Assembly: GCF_004216575.1 (NCBI RefSeq) | Contig: NZ_SGWW01000001.1 | Coordinates: 930,001-994,000 of the forward strand | Origin: Microcella putealis | GTDB lineage: Bacteria > Actinomycetota > Actinomycetes > Actinomycetales > Microbacteriaceae | Length of the DNA: 64,000 nucleotides | Direction: 5' to 3' | In this document: positions 24,961-32,605 of the stretch, one piece after another | How the letters are laid out: the number at the start of each line of letters is the position of its first letter | How positions within the stretch are numbered: position 1 is the stretch's first letter | Notes under the pieces: model-generated | Database searches by the model: none | The model's input: only the letters and a program-made list of their open reading frames with translations | Told to the model about the DNA's origin: nothing | Translations under genes and position numbers: made by a program

Positions 24961-27690
24961 TCATCGCGGCGCCGCCTCGGGCATGAGTCGGCGCGTGATC
25001 GCCTTCGTCACCTCGATGGCGACGTACACGGCGGCCGCGATCGCGAACGCGAGCGCCCACGAGCTGGCGGGCAGGGGAGCCGAGCCGAACAGGGTGTTCA
25101 TGAACGGCGCGTACACGAACAGCGCCTGCAGCACGAGCAGTCCGCCGATCGACAGCCACACGATGGGGTTCGAGAACCACTGGGCCGGCGACACTGTGGC
25201 CCCGCGCAGGTTGCGGCAGGTCAGCAGGTACCCGATCTGCGCGACCGCGAGGGTGGTCACGGCGAGGCTCTGCGCCTGCGGGTCGTCGACACCCTGACCA
25301 CGTGCCAGGTAGTACATGGCGAACGTTCCCCCGCCGATGAGCAGCGAGGCGAGAGCGATCTGGATCAGGTGGGCCGCGCCGACAATCGGGCGGTCCGGGA
25401 CGCGCGGGGCGCGCTTCATGACGTCTGCTTCTGCCGGTTCGAACGCGAGCGCGAGCGACAGGGTGACGGCCGCGATGAGGTTGACCCACAGGATCTGCAC
25501 GGGGGCGAGCGGAATCGACAGCCCGAGTAGCACGGCGACCAGCAGCACGAGCGACTGCGCGCCGTTCGTCGGCAGCAGGAACACAACCGACTTCACGATG
25601 TTGTCGAACGTGCGCCGCCCCTCCTCGACCGCGCGGGCGATCGTGGCGAAGTTGTCATCGGCGAGCACAATCTCGGCGGCCTCCTTGGTCGCCTCGGTGC
25701 CCTTGATGCCCATGGCCACGCCGACGTCTGCCCGGCGCAGAGCGGGCGCGTCATTGATGCCGTCGCCGGTCATGGCGACGACCTCGTTGTGCGCCTGGAG
25801 CGCCTCGACGATGCGCAGCTTGTGCTCGGGGCTCACCCGGGCGAACGTGTCGTAGCGCTGCACGATGTCGCGCAGTTCGTCGTCGCTGGCGGCGTCGAAC
25901 TCGGCACCGGTGATCGCCTCGTCAGCGTGGTCGTCGTCCGGGTCGATGATGCCCATCTGGCGGCCAATCGCCGTCGCCGTCCCCGCGTGGTCGCCGGTGA
26001 TCATCTTGACGCGAATGCCCGCCCGCTTCGCGTCCTCGATCGCCTCGATGGCTTCCGGGCGAGGCGGGTCGAGGATGCCGACGACACCAACGAACACGAG
26101 GTCGTCGTCGAGGTGGGCGAGCGCGAGATCGCTCGTGTCGGGTTCGGCGGCACGCTGCGCTGCGGCCAGCACCCGCAGGCCGTCGGCGCTTAGCTCAGCG
26201 ATCCGGGCGTGCCAGAAGTCGGCGTCGAGCGGCTCTGACTCGCCGTTCGCGCCGAGTTGGGCTACGCACCGGTCAAGAACGCGGTCAGGGGCTCCCTTCA
26301 CGTGCACCGTGACGTCACCCTCGGGACTGCGGTCGAGGGTCGCCATGAGTTTGTGCTCTGACTCGAACGGGACGGCCGCAAGGCGCTCGAAGCCGACCGG
26401 AACAGCCTGCGCCTTGTGCGCGAACGTGATCAGCGCACCTTCCGTGGGCTCGCCGACGATCGACCACGTGTCGTCCTTCTCGCGAAGGCCCGAGTCGTTC
26501 GCGACCGCCATGACCGTGACCAGCTGGCGTAGAGCATCCTGAGTGCTGATGTCGACGTCGCCGCCGTCGAGGCGGATACCGCCGCGCGGGTCGTAGCCCG
26601 TGCCCGTCACCTCGTAGCTTGCTGCGGCGGTCACCACCCGCTCGACCGTCATTTCGTTCTTCGTGAGCGTGCCCGTTTTGTCCGAACAGATCACGGTGAC
26701 GGATCCGAGTGTTTCGACAGATGTGAGCCGCCGCGTGATCGCGTTGCGGCGAGCCATCGCCTGCACGCCCAACGAGAGCGTGATGGTCACGATGGCCGGC
26801 AGCCCCTCGGGAATCGCAGCGACAGCGAACGCCACCGCAACGGTCAGCAGCAGGGGCACGGGGTAGTCGTGCACGGCGAAGCCGAAGACGATCAGTAGCA
26901 CCGCAACGGAGAGGATGATGCGCGCCAGCAGAATGCTGAAGCGGTGTATCTTGCGCTCGAGCGGGGTCGACAACTGCTCGACCGACTCGATCATCGTGCT
27001 GATGCGGCCGATCTCGGTGTCGGCGCCGGTCGCGACGACGACACCGGTGCCGCGGCCGCTGACGACGAGGCTTCCGGAGTGGCCGATCGACGTGCGGTCG
27101 CCGACCCCCGAGGCCTCGTCGACCGGGTCGGCGCTCTTCGTGACAGGCCCGGACTCGCCGGTGAGCCCCGCCTCTTCGGCACGCAACTCGGTGGAGTGGG
27201 TGATGCGAATGTCGGCCGGGATGCGGTCACCCGACTTCACGCGCACGACATCGCCGGGCACGAGCTTCTCAGCGTCGGTGCTCACCCACTCGCCGTCGCG
27301 ACGCACCTGAGCGCGCACCGACAGCATGCTGCGCAGGCCGTCGAGGGCGCGCTGGGCCCGACCCTCTTGAATGAAGCCGATGAGCGCGTTGATGATCGCG
27401 ACCGCAAGGATGACACCGACGTCGACCCATTCGAGCAGGAATGCCTTCAGCACGGCGGCCGCGAGCAGCACGTAGATGAGCACGTCGTTGAAGTGCCGCA
27501 GCAGGCGCTTCCACGCTGGGTCGGGTGCCTTTTCTGGCAGGCGGTTGGGCCCGACCGTGTCGAGTCGGCGTGCAGCCTCGTCGGCGCTCAGCCCCTCGGG
27601 CGTGACGTCGAGGGCGGCGAAGGTCTCGTCAACGCTGGCGGCGTGCACGGCCGCGGGGGCGCGCAGCGCGGTGTCCGATGCGTGCGTCAT
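24961..27690 (-). CDS. P2-type cation-transporting ATPase heading the Mrp operon
   Basis: P-type ATPase of 909 aa in the Ca2+/Na+ (type II) branch. Visible: actuator-domain TGES (177-180), membrane helix 4 PEGLP (294-298), phosphorylation site D337 in CSDKTGTLTKNE, and the hinge TGDGINDAP. In helix 5 the SERCA Ca2+ ligand glutamate is replaced (PTNGAQSLVLL), and in helix 6 the aspartate of NLVTDG is lost (VNLIAAVTLSL), so Ca2+ specificity is doubtful. Its position as first gene of an Mrp operon suggests Na+ or another monovalent cation, by inference. Confidence 0.9.
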   Translation of the reverse strand: MTHASDTALRAPAAVHAASVDETFAALDVTPEGLSADEAARRLDTVGPNRLPEKAPDPAWKRLLRHFNDVLIYVLLAAAVLKAFLLEWVDVGVILAVAIINALIGFIQEGRAQRALDGLRSMLSVRAQVRRDGEWVSTDAEKLVPGDVVRVKSGDRIPADIRITHSTELRAEEAGLTGESGPVTKSADPVDEASGVGDRTSIGHSGSLVVSGRGTGVVVATGADTEIGRISTMIESVEQLSTPLERKIHRFSILLARIILSVAVLLIVFGFAVHDYPVPLLLTVAVAFAVAAIPEGLPAIVTITLSLGVQAMARRNAITRRLTSVETLGSVTVICSDKTGTLTKNEMTVERVVTAAASYEVTGTGYDPRGGIRLDGGDVDISTQDALRQLVTVMAVANDSGLREKDDTWSIVGEPTEGALITFAHKAQAVPVGFERLAAVPFESEHKLMATLDRSPEGDVTVHVKGAPDRVLDRCVAQLGANGESEPLDADFWHARIAELSADGLRVLAAAQRAAEPDTSDLALAHLDDDLVFVGVVGILDPPRPEAIEAIEDAKRAGIRVKMITGDHAGTATAIGRQMGIIDPDDDHADEAITGAEFDAASDDELRDIVQRYDTFARVSPEHKLRIVEALQAHNEVVAMTGDGINDAPALRRADVGVAMGIKGTEATKEAAEIVLADDNFATIARAVEEGRRTFDNIVKSVVFLLPTNGAQSLVLLVAVLLGLSIPLAPVQILWVNLIAAVTLSLALAFEPAEADVMKRAPRVPDRPIVGAAHLIQIALASLLIGGGTFAMYYLARGQGVDDPQAQSLAVTTLAVAQIGYLLTCRNLRGATVSPAQWFSNPIVWLSIGGLLVLQALFVYAPFMNTLFGSAPLPASSWALAFAIAAAVYVAIEVTKAITRRLMPEAAPR

Positions 27691-27831
27691 GGGGCTCCGA
27701 ACGGGTCGAGCACACGAGATACAGCCTCAACTTCCTGCAAAATGTGCCACTAGACTACCGGGTGGCCGGTGTCCGTTCCTGAGCGTTTCCGCCAAACTAC
27801 CCGGACGCGCGGGCCCGTGGGAAGGACTGTC

Positions 27832-27871
27832 AGGTGTTCACCGGTCTACCGCCAGACCACGGCGGACACCT
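27832..27871 (-). terminator. Stem-loop downstream of the cupin gene
   Basis: AGGTGTTCACCG-GTCT and AGACCACGGCGGACACCT can pair with two small defects around a 6-nt loop, directly overlapping the cupin stop codon. No T-run follows on either strand, so it is at best a Rho-aided terminator. The rest of 27691-27869 shows no gene and should hold the ATPase/Mrp promoter. Confidence 0.4.
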
Positions 27872-28361
27872 AGAAAGCGAGCCCGTGGCGCTCGACGAGC
27901 GGCATCGTCGCCTCGAAGTCGACCTCCGCGCCGTACTCGGCCGCCAGGGCGGGAAGCGTCTCGGGGTCGTACTCGCCGCCCGGCTCGGCCAAACGTCGGA
28001 ACAATTGCTCGATACCCCCGGGCACGATGATTTCGAGCACGTGCAACTCGTCATCACCGGCGTTCCAGAAGGTGTGCCAGTGGCCGCGCGGCTTAACGAC
28101 CACGTCACCGGCACCGGCCGTGACCTCGACCCCGTTGTCAATGACGCCGAGTGTGCCAGCCAGCACGTAGCTGTACTCGTCTTCTCGGGTGTGAAGGTGC
28201 ATGGGGGCGGCCAGCACCTTGGGCGCCAGCACGTGCTCGACGACGGCGAGCGCGCCACCCGATGCGGCGCCCTCCAGCAGGTAGCGGTCCAGTGATCCCG
28301 GCTCGCCGGTGACATCGACCTCGCTAGAGCGGATGACGCGTGGACCGTCGTCGGTCTCCAT
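27870..28361 (-). CDS. Cupin domain protein
   Basis: Single-domain cupin of 163 aa from the ATG at 28361. Cupin motif 1 supplies H55, H57 and E62 (APMHLHTREDEYSYVLAG); motif 2 has GHWHTFWN, so a mononuclear metal site is complete. TACCAT at 28370-28375 lies 8 nt before the ATG, supporting this start over one 22 codons further upstream. The activity (dioxygenase, isomerase or sensor) is unknown. The divergent neighbour is an aldo/keto reductase. Confidence 0.85.
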   Translation of the reverse strand: METDDGPRVIRSSEVDVTGEPGSLDRYLLEGAASGGALAVVEHVLAPKVLAAPMHLHTREDEYSYVLAGTLGVIDNGVEVTAGAGDVVVKPRGHWHTFWNAGDDELHVLEIIVPGGIEQLFRRLAEPGGEYDPETLPALAAEYGAEVDFEATMPLVERHGLAF

Positions 28362-28429
28362 GGCCCCCGATGGTACGCCCGGCGGGGGTCTCTGTACAGA
28401 GCCGGAGGGCGGCGCGGTAGCGTGCATCC

Positions 28430-29254
28430 ATGCCTGAATTGAACGACGGAACGACCCTGCCCGACATCGGCTTCGGCACGTACCCGCTGCGCGGCGAGGA
28501 GGGCACGGCCGCGGTGCTGAGCGCCCTGTCGCTCGGCTACCGCCTCATCGACACGGCCGTGAACTACCAGAACGAGGATGCTGTGGGTCGCGCCATCGCG
28601 GAAACTCCCGTTCCGCGCGACGACATCATCGTCGCCACGAAGGTGCCGGGCCGCGATCACGGTTACGACGAGACGCTGCGCTCGTTCGACGGCTCGATGG
28701 AGCGGCTCGGGCTGGACGTGCTCGACCTGTATCTGATCCACTGGCCGAACCCGCGCGTCGACAAGTACGTCGATACGTGGCGCGCGATGGTGCGGCTGCG
28801 CGAGGAGGGCCGCGTGCGCTCGATCGGCGTCTCGAACTTCACCGCCGACTACCTGAGGCGTGTCGCCGAGGAGACCGGCGTCATGCCGTCGGTCAACCAG
28901 GTCGAGCTGCACCCGTTCTTCCCGCAGGAGGAGCTGCGCGCCTTCCACTCCGAGCACGGCGTCGTCACCGAGGCCTGGAGCCCGCTCGGCAAGGCTGCTC
29001 CCGTAAAGGAGTCGGCACCGGTCGCGTCGGCGGCCGCGGCGCACGGGGTGACGCCCGCCCAGGTGATCCTGCGCTGGCACCAGCAGATCGACTCGCTGCC
29101 AATCCCGAAGTCGGCGACGCCCGCACGTCAGCAAGAAAACTTCGAGCTCGGCGGGTTCACACTGAGCGAGGCCGAGGTCGCGGCAATCACCGCGCTCGGC
29201 CGCCCCGACGGTCGCCTGTTCGGCGGCGACCCCACGACCCACGAAGAGATGTAG
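28430..29254 (+). CDS. Aldo/keto reductase (2,5-diketo-D-gluconate reductase-like)
   Basis: NADPH-dependent reductase, 274 aa, the short subfamily typical of bacterial 2,5-diketogluconate/methylglyoxal reductases. The tetrad is D41, Y46, K71 and H104 (IDTAVNYQNE, ATKVPG, LIHWPNP). The C-terminus carries IPKSATPARQQENFELGGF, the NADP-binding KSxxxxR/N signature. TAGCGT at 28418-28423, 6 nt before the ATG, indicates leaderless transcription. Confidence 0.92.
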   Translation: MPELNDGTTLPDIGFGTYPLRGEEGTAAVLSALSLGYRLIDTAVNYQNEDAVGRAIAETPVPRDDIIVATKVPGRDHGYDETLRSFDGSMERLGLDVLDLYLIHWPNPRVDKYVDTWRAMVRLREEGRVRSIGVSNFTADYLRRVAEETGVMPSVNQVELHPFFPQEELRAFHSEHGVVTEAWSPLGKAAPVKESAPVASAAAAHGVTPAQVILRWHQQIDSLPIPKSATPARQQENFELGGFTLSEAEVAAITALGRPDGRLFGGDPTTHEEM

Positions 29255-29454
29255 TCGTACGCCGCGAAACGCGGGTCACAAGTGAAGCAGTGACGGCAAC
29301 TTAGGCCCCCAACTGGAACCTCTTGCGCCGGCAGGATCGCCTTCATGCCGCGTTAATTCAGGGATCTCTGGTCCTCTAGGCATCGTCGCGGCTCGTGTGC
29401 GATCAGGGTGTCGACGCCGTTGAGAACCCTCTTAGACGTAATGAAACGCCTCTG

Positions 29455-29571
29455 ATGGAGAATGGAGAAGTAGAAGCTATTCGAACCGCTCGGGTCTGCG
29501 ATGAGAGCGTCGTGTCGATTGCCGAGCGGTTCGAGGTCAGCCGGATAATGGTGCGAGAGAAGACGCGATGA
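29455..29571 (+). pseudogene. Helix-turn-helix relic, resolvase/transposase-like
   Basis: A 38-codon fragment whose C-terminal part, VSIAERFEVSRIMVRE, reads like the DNA-binding HTH of a serine resolvase or IS-type transposase. It has no catalytic domain upstream, where the frame soon meets stops. It sits at the left border of a more A/T-rich segment. The remaining 29255-29454 shows nothing I can support. It may be a remnant of the element that delivered the toxin-antitoxin genes; confidence is low because the match is short. Confidence 0.3.
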
Positions 29572-29577
29572 CGTCGA

Positions 29578-30672
29578 TCAGGCAGGACCGCGCACCGTCC
29601 ACCGCTCGAGCTGATCAGTAACGTTAGGCGCGTCACGAACAAGGGTCGTTTTCCACGACAGGAGACCATCCTTCTGAAGCCGGCCGATCAACGTGATTGG
29701 GTGCACGCCTAGTGCGTCCGCCTGCGCCCGCACCCAGGTCACACTTGGCCGTTCTGGAACGACAGGGAGCGGCTCCGAGATAGCCAATTCACCAGCAAGC
29801 TGATCAGCGTCCCTTTCCTCGTCCTGACTCTCCTCGGATAGGTCGTCAACGATAACTCCCCCGTCCTCCGAGACGTGACCCAGCAGAACATGGGCGGTTT
29901 CGTGGAGGATTGTAAAGAGGACCTTGTCTAGCCGCTTCCATCGACCGGAGATGCCGATCACGGGAGTTCCATCAACAATCAGTGCGCATCCATCGAGCTT
30001 CCCTCCAGGGAACGCTTCAACGTAGATCAGCTTCACTCCGACTTCTGCGAAAGACGATTGGAATGCGGCGAACTCCTCCGGGTTACGCGCCCTTTCTGAG
30101 AGTTGCTCGGCCAACTCTCGAAGCCCATCGTGAGAATACGGCGCAACCTCCAGCTCACGCGCACTGGCCTTGACGCATGCGACCCAGGCCAGTTGCAGCA
30201 CAGTGACCGCTTCGTCCGTATTGCTTCGCCGCGCGGCGAATCTGACCGCCGGCTCTTCCTCAAGGCTCTGCATCCCAAACAGTTGCAGTACCTCTTCCGA
30301 TTGCCCGTCTGGATCGGAAGCGGTGATGAAACCACGCTTCCTCAGCAAGGCGACCGGTGCCAATGCGCGCAATCTGGCGCGGGTCTTCACTGCGTCAAGG
30401 CTCTCCCGAGTACGCAAATTCTGTGCTTGCTTCCACAGGAGATAGGAGTCCTGGAGCTTGAGCCAGAACTCAGCGCTTGTCCCGAGCGCGGCTGCGATCT
30501 GAGCGGCAGACTCGCGAGTGATCTCCTTCTTGCCGGAGATGATCTCGGACACAAACTGTGCCGGTCGTCCTAGAACCTCCGCAAAATCGGCCTGAGTCCA
30601 GCCGCGTGCGTCGAGTTCGTCAGCCAGGTGCTCCCCGGCCGGGAACACCTCGGCAACTATCGGCGTACTCAT
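29578..30672 (-). CDS. XRE-family antitoxin fused to ImmA/IrrE-type metallopeptidase domain
   Basis: HigA-like antitoxin/regulator, 364 aa. Residues about 12-75 form an XRE HTH of the HigA kind (WTQADFAEVLGRPAQFVSEIISG). The C-terminal half is an ImmA/IrrE-like zinc peptidase domain with HETAH (257-261) and a downstream acidic DEERDADQLAGELA helix giving the third ligand. The ATG at 30672 is chosen because AAGGAG lies 10 nt upstream; an ATG 3 codons earlier is too close. The preceding toxin gene ends 15 nt upstream, so the pair is one operon, toxin first as in higBA. Confidence 0.88.
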   Translation of the reverse strand: MSTPIVAEVFPAGEHLADELDARGWTQADFAEVLGRPAQFVSEIISGKKEITRESAAQIAAALGTSAEFWLKLQDSYLLWKQAQNLRTRESLDAVKTRARLRALAPVALLRKRGFITASDPDGQSEEVLQLFGMQSLEEEPAVRFAARRSNTDEAVTVLQLAWVACVKASARELEVAPYSHDGLRELAEQLSERARNPEEFAAFQSSFAEVGVKLIYVEAFPGGKLDGCALIVDGTPVIGISGRWKRLDKVLFTILHETAHVLLGHVSEDGGVIVDDLSEESQDEERDADQLAGELAISEPLPVVPERPSVTWVRAQADALGVHPITLIGRLQKDGLLSWKTTLVRDAPNVTDQLERWTVRGPA

Positions 30673-30687
30673 GATCGTCATTCTCCT

Positions 30688-30987
30688 TTAGTGGTAATCA
30701 ACCATCTCGATGACAGTGACCATCCGGCCTTCTTCATCTGTCTCGAACTTGATGATGAGCCTGAACTGGTCATTCAGGCGGATTGATGAGGTACCGGCCC
30801 GGTTGCCCCGGAGCCGCTCCAACCGGAGGGAACGCATCGCATACAGGTCTCGTTCATCAGTAGCCGCGCGCAGTACCTGGATTTTCTTTCGGTACGCCTT
30901 GATGATGTCCGCGCTCCAGCGCCGCGGCGCATAGGACGCGTCCTCGGCCAGGCGCCGAAGATCATCATCCTCGAAGACCACACGCAA
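30688..30987 (-). CDS. HigB-like RelE-superfamily toxin
   Basis: Probable ribosome-dependent mRNA endonuclease toxin, about 99 aa. It begins LRVVFEDDDLRRLAED and contains KAYRKKIQVLRAATDERDL, RSLRLERLRGNRAG and SIRLNDQFRLIIKF, the HigB/RelE core with its basic substrate-binding residues. The start is uncertain: TTG 30987 gives the family N-terminus and has GAGGTGGAG upstream; ATG 31023 would add 12 residues without a Shine-Dalgarno. A TATAAC -10 lies near 31063-31068 on this strand. The partner antitoxin is immediately downstream. Confidence 0.85.
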   Translation of the reverse strand: MRVVFEDDDLRRLAEDASYAPRRWSADIIKAYRKKIQVLRAATDERDLYAMRSLRLERLRGNRAGTSSIRLNDQFRLIIKFETDEEGRMVTVIEMVDYH

Positions 30988-31082
30988 CCGCTCCACCTCA
31001 CCCAGACAACATGGGAACAACATGGCCAGGTCTACGCTACCGGATCCCGAATCTCATCTACTAGTTATAGGCTCATCACCCT

Positions 31083-31111
31083 TTGCATGAATCATGGTAG
31101 CCTAGTAACAT
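31083..31111 (+). promoter_or_regulatory. Predicted promoter of the 44-aa gene
   Basis: TTGCAT (31083-31088) and TAACAT (31106-31111) are separated by exactly 17 nt. Transcription would start near 31118, giving a 5' leader of about 158 nt that contains two stem-loops before the ATG at 31276. Confidence 0.5.
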
Positions 31112-31146
31112 CGGTTCCGCAAGGGATCGTGTCCTGCAACACGAAT

Positions 31147-31174
31147 GGGCCGCCTCGCTCCAACGAGACGGCCC
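31147..31174 (+). promoter_or_regulatory. Leader stem-loop 1
   Basis: GGGCCGCCTCG and CGAGACGGCCC pair over 11 bp (one mismatch) around a 6-nt loop in the leader of the 44-aa gene. No T-tract follows, so premature termination would have to be Rho-dependent. Confidence 0.5.
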
Positions 31175-31235
31175 ACTGCAAAGCTCCGAGAACAACTGCT
31201 CAGAACCCGTATCCGTTCGACGGTAGTGGAGAACT

Positions 31236-31266
31236 CTCCTCTCGGGCGTGAGAAACCCGAGAGGAG
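31236..31266 (+). promoter_or_regulatory. Leader stem-loop 2, hides the Shine-Dalgarno
   Basis: CTCCTCTCGGG and CCCGAGAGGAG pair perfectly over 11 bp around a 9-nt loop. The 3' arm contains the purine-rich Shine-Dalgarno (GAGGAGG) that sits 7 nt before the ATG at 31276, so the closed hairpin should block translation initiation. Candidate translational switch. Confidence 0.65.
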
Positions 31267-31275
31267 GTGGAGATT

Positions 31276-31410
31276 ATGGCTCGCAATTCGAAGCAGACCG
31301 GCAAGGCTGCCGCGAAGGCCGCCAGCAAGGTTCTTCGCGGCAACTACAGCGCCGCGGCAAAGAAGGCCGCTGGCAGCGCCCTATCCCAGACCCCCAAGCG
31401 GGGGAAGTGA
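31276..31410 (+). CDS. Small basic Ala/Lys-rich protein, 44 aa
   Basis: Unrecognised protein of 44 aa starting MARNSKQTGKAAAKAASK and ending SALSQTPKRGK: strongly basic, Ala-rich, likely helical, no membrane segment or cysteine. The pattern (QT-K near the start, a KVL centre, SALSQT near the end) recalls a class of short uncharacterised proteins I have seen in many bacteria, but I cannot name a family. It has a strong Shine-Dalgarno buried in a hairpin and lies between a toxin-antitoxin pair and a DUF3223 gene. DNA or RNA binding is conceivable from charge only. Confidence 0.65.
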   Translation: MARNSKQTGKAAAKAASKVLRGNYSAAAKKAAGSALSQTPKRGK

Positions 31411-31416
31411 ACGATC

Positions 31417-31453
31417 GATCGGCAGCCCGAGGTCATTGCCCGGGCTGCCGATC
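31417..31453 (+). terminator. Perfect 13-bp stem-loop after the 44-aa gene
   Basis: GATCGGCAGCCCG and CGGGCTGCCGATC form a perfect stem with an 11-nt loop, 7 nt after the stop of the small gene and 76 nt before the DUF3223 start. There is no T-run, so it is a weak terminator or an mRNA-stabilising element between the two genes. Confidence 0.5.
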
Positions 31454-31528
31454 ACCTGAACGATCGAGAAGAAGGGGCACGAGAGCGCGCCATGACACGC
31501 CGTTCGAACAGACGAGAAGGAGGCCCAC

Positions 31529-32206
31529 GTGGGCATACGGAAGCCAGTGAACCTCCCGAGCACGCAGTTTCCTAGCCGGAAAGCCGCGAAAGATTGGGTT
31601 CGAGATGCAATCAAAGACCACTGCGACCTAGAGGAATCCGTCACGGACCCACTGCACATTGCGGTTCTCTTCGACCTTCTCGACCGCGACGACGATGCAA
31701 CTGAAAAGGTAGGCGCTGGAGTAGCCGAGTTTTTCATCAGGCTTACCTCCCGCGGCCAAGGACACATTCGGTACGTCAAGCGAGACGCCCGTGGTATCTG
31801 GATTCGCCGAGTCGACGGCTCCGAGGACGACTGGAGCTACACGAGCGCCGTCGACCAGGAGGGCATCAAGTCGGATGTCAAGGATGCATTGCGTGCGGTG
31901 ATCAACGACGAACGACTCGCCTTTCGCGAATCGGCTTTCAGCGCCGGAGGGGTTCATTGCGCTCGCACCGGCGTACTTATCGGTTCTCTTCAGGATGCCG
32001 AAGTGCGCTACGAGAGACCCTCATGGGCACAACTCACCGAGGGCTTCGCTGAGGACCAAGGAGGATGGGAGAACATTGCACTCACAGCGGGCGACGGTCA
32101 GACACAGATATCCGGAAGTCTCGCGGACGCCAATCAGCTGCAGGCGTGGAAGAGCTATTGGCATGAGAACGCGCGGCCGGTCATCGTCGCAAAACTAGGT
32201 CGGTAG
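31529..32206 (+). CDS. DUF3223 (DCL-like) domain protein
   Basis: Protein of 225 aa from a GTG at 31529 with a strong Shine-Dalgarno (GAAGGAGG). Residues about 12-105 match the DUF3223/DCL layout: FPSRKAAKDWVRDAI, then LFDLLDRDDDATEKVGAGV, then IRRVDGSEDDWSYTSAV. In plants the DCL domain is linked to rRNA maturation; in bacteria its role is unknown. Residues about 150-225 form an extra domain rich in Trp (WAQL, WENI, WKSYW) that I do not recognise. It is the last gene of the A/T-rich segment. Confidence 0.75.
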   Translation: MGIRKPVNLPSTQFPSRKAAKDWVRDAIKDHCDLEESVTDPLHIAVLFDLLDRDDDATEKVGAGVAEFFIRLTSRGQGHIRYVKRDARGIWIRRVDGSEDDWSYTSAVDQEGIKSDVKDALRAVINDERLAFRESAFSAGGVHCARTGVLIGSLQDAEVRYERPSWAQLTEGFAEDQGGWENIALTAGDGQTQISGSLADANQLQAWKSYWHENARPVIVAKLGR

Positions 32207-32460
32207 CCTCAACACGATCCGCCGGAGTGCCGGGGCGCAAGACCGAGCCCAACGAACCCTTCGCCACCAACACCCAGCGCGGATGGACTCCGGGGAAGTT
32301 TAGTCGCCTCAGTAGAACCACCCGGACAACTGAACATTCTTCTCGAACTACCCTATGCTGCCCTGTAAACCGGCCTGTGATCGCGGGTTTCCAGTGAGCA
32401 AGGAGACGCGTGGGGGTGACCTCACAAGCGTCAACTGCAGTTTTGACAAGAGCAACTAGG

Positions 32461-32533
32461 TGGACCTGAGGGGAATCGAACCCCTGACCTTCTCATTGCG
32501 AACGAGACGCGCTACCAACTGCGCCACAGGCCC
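32461..32533 (-). tRNA. tRNA-Ala (anticodon CGC)
   Basis: Complete 73-nt cloverleaf on the minus strand. The acceptor stem GGGCCTG pairs with CAGGTCC and includes the G3-U70 wobble that identifies alanine tRNAs; discriminator A. The D arm is GCGC/GCGC, the anticodon loop TTCGCAA gives CGC, and the T arm is AGGGG-TTCGATT-CCCCT. CCA is not encoded (ACC-TAG follows). The region 32207-32460 on its 3' side holds no gene or tRNA-tail duplication that I can see. Confidence 0.95.
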
Positions 32534-32605
32534 TGATGCGTCGACAACCTTATCACCGAGAAACGGGGCGGATGCACACGGTCGCCCCCTCCAGGACGGC
32601 TCCGG

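Noticed and set aside
29255..29454. Possible attachment site (duplicate of the tRNA-Ala 3' end)
   Set aside because: I compared the region with the tRNA tail by eye and saw no run of identity long enough to support an att repeat.
29403..29669. 88-codon minus-strand frame
   Set aside because: Ser/Arg-rich, overlaps the antitoxin 3' end out of frame, no ribosome site and no domain resemblance.
31490..31515. Second LexA box at GTTCGAAC
   Set aside because: The half-sites are fused as GTTCGAAC rather than TCGAAC-N4-GTTCGA, so the SOS spacing is not met.
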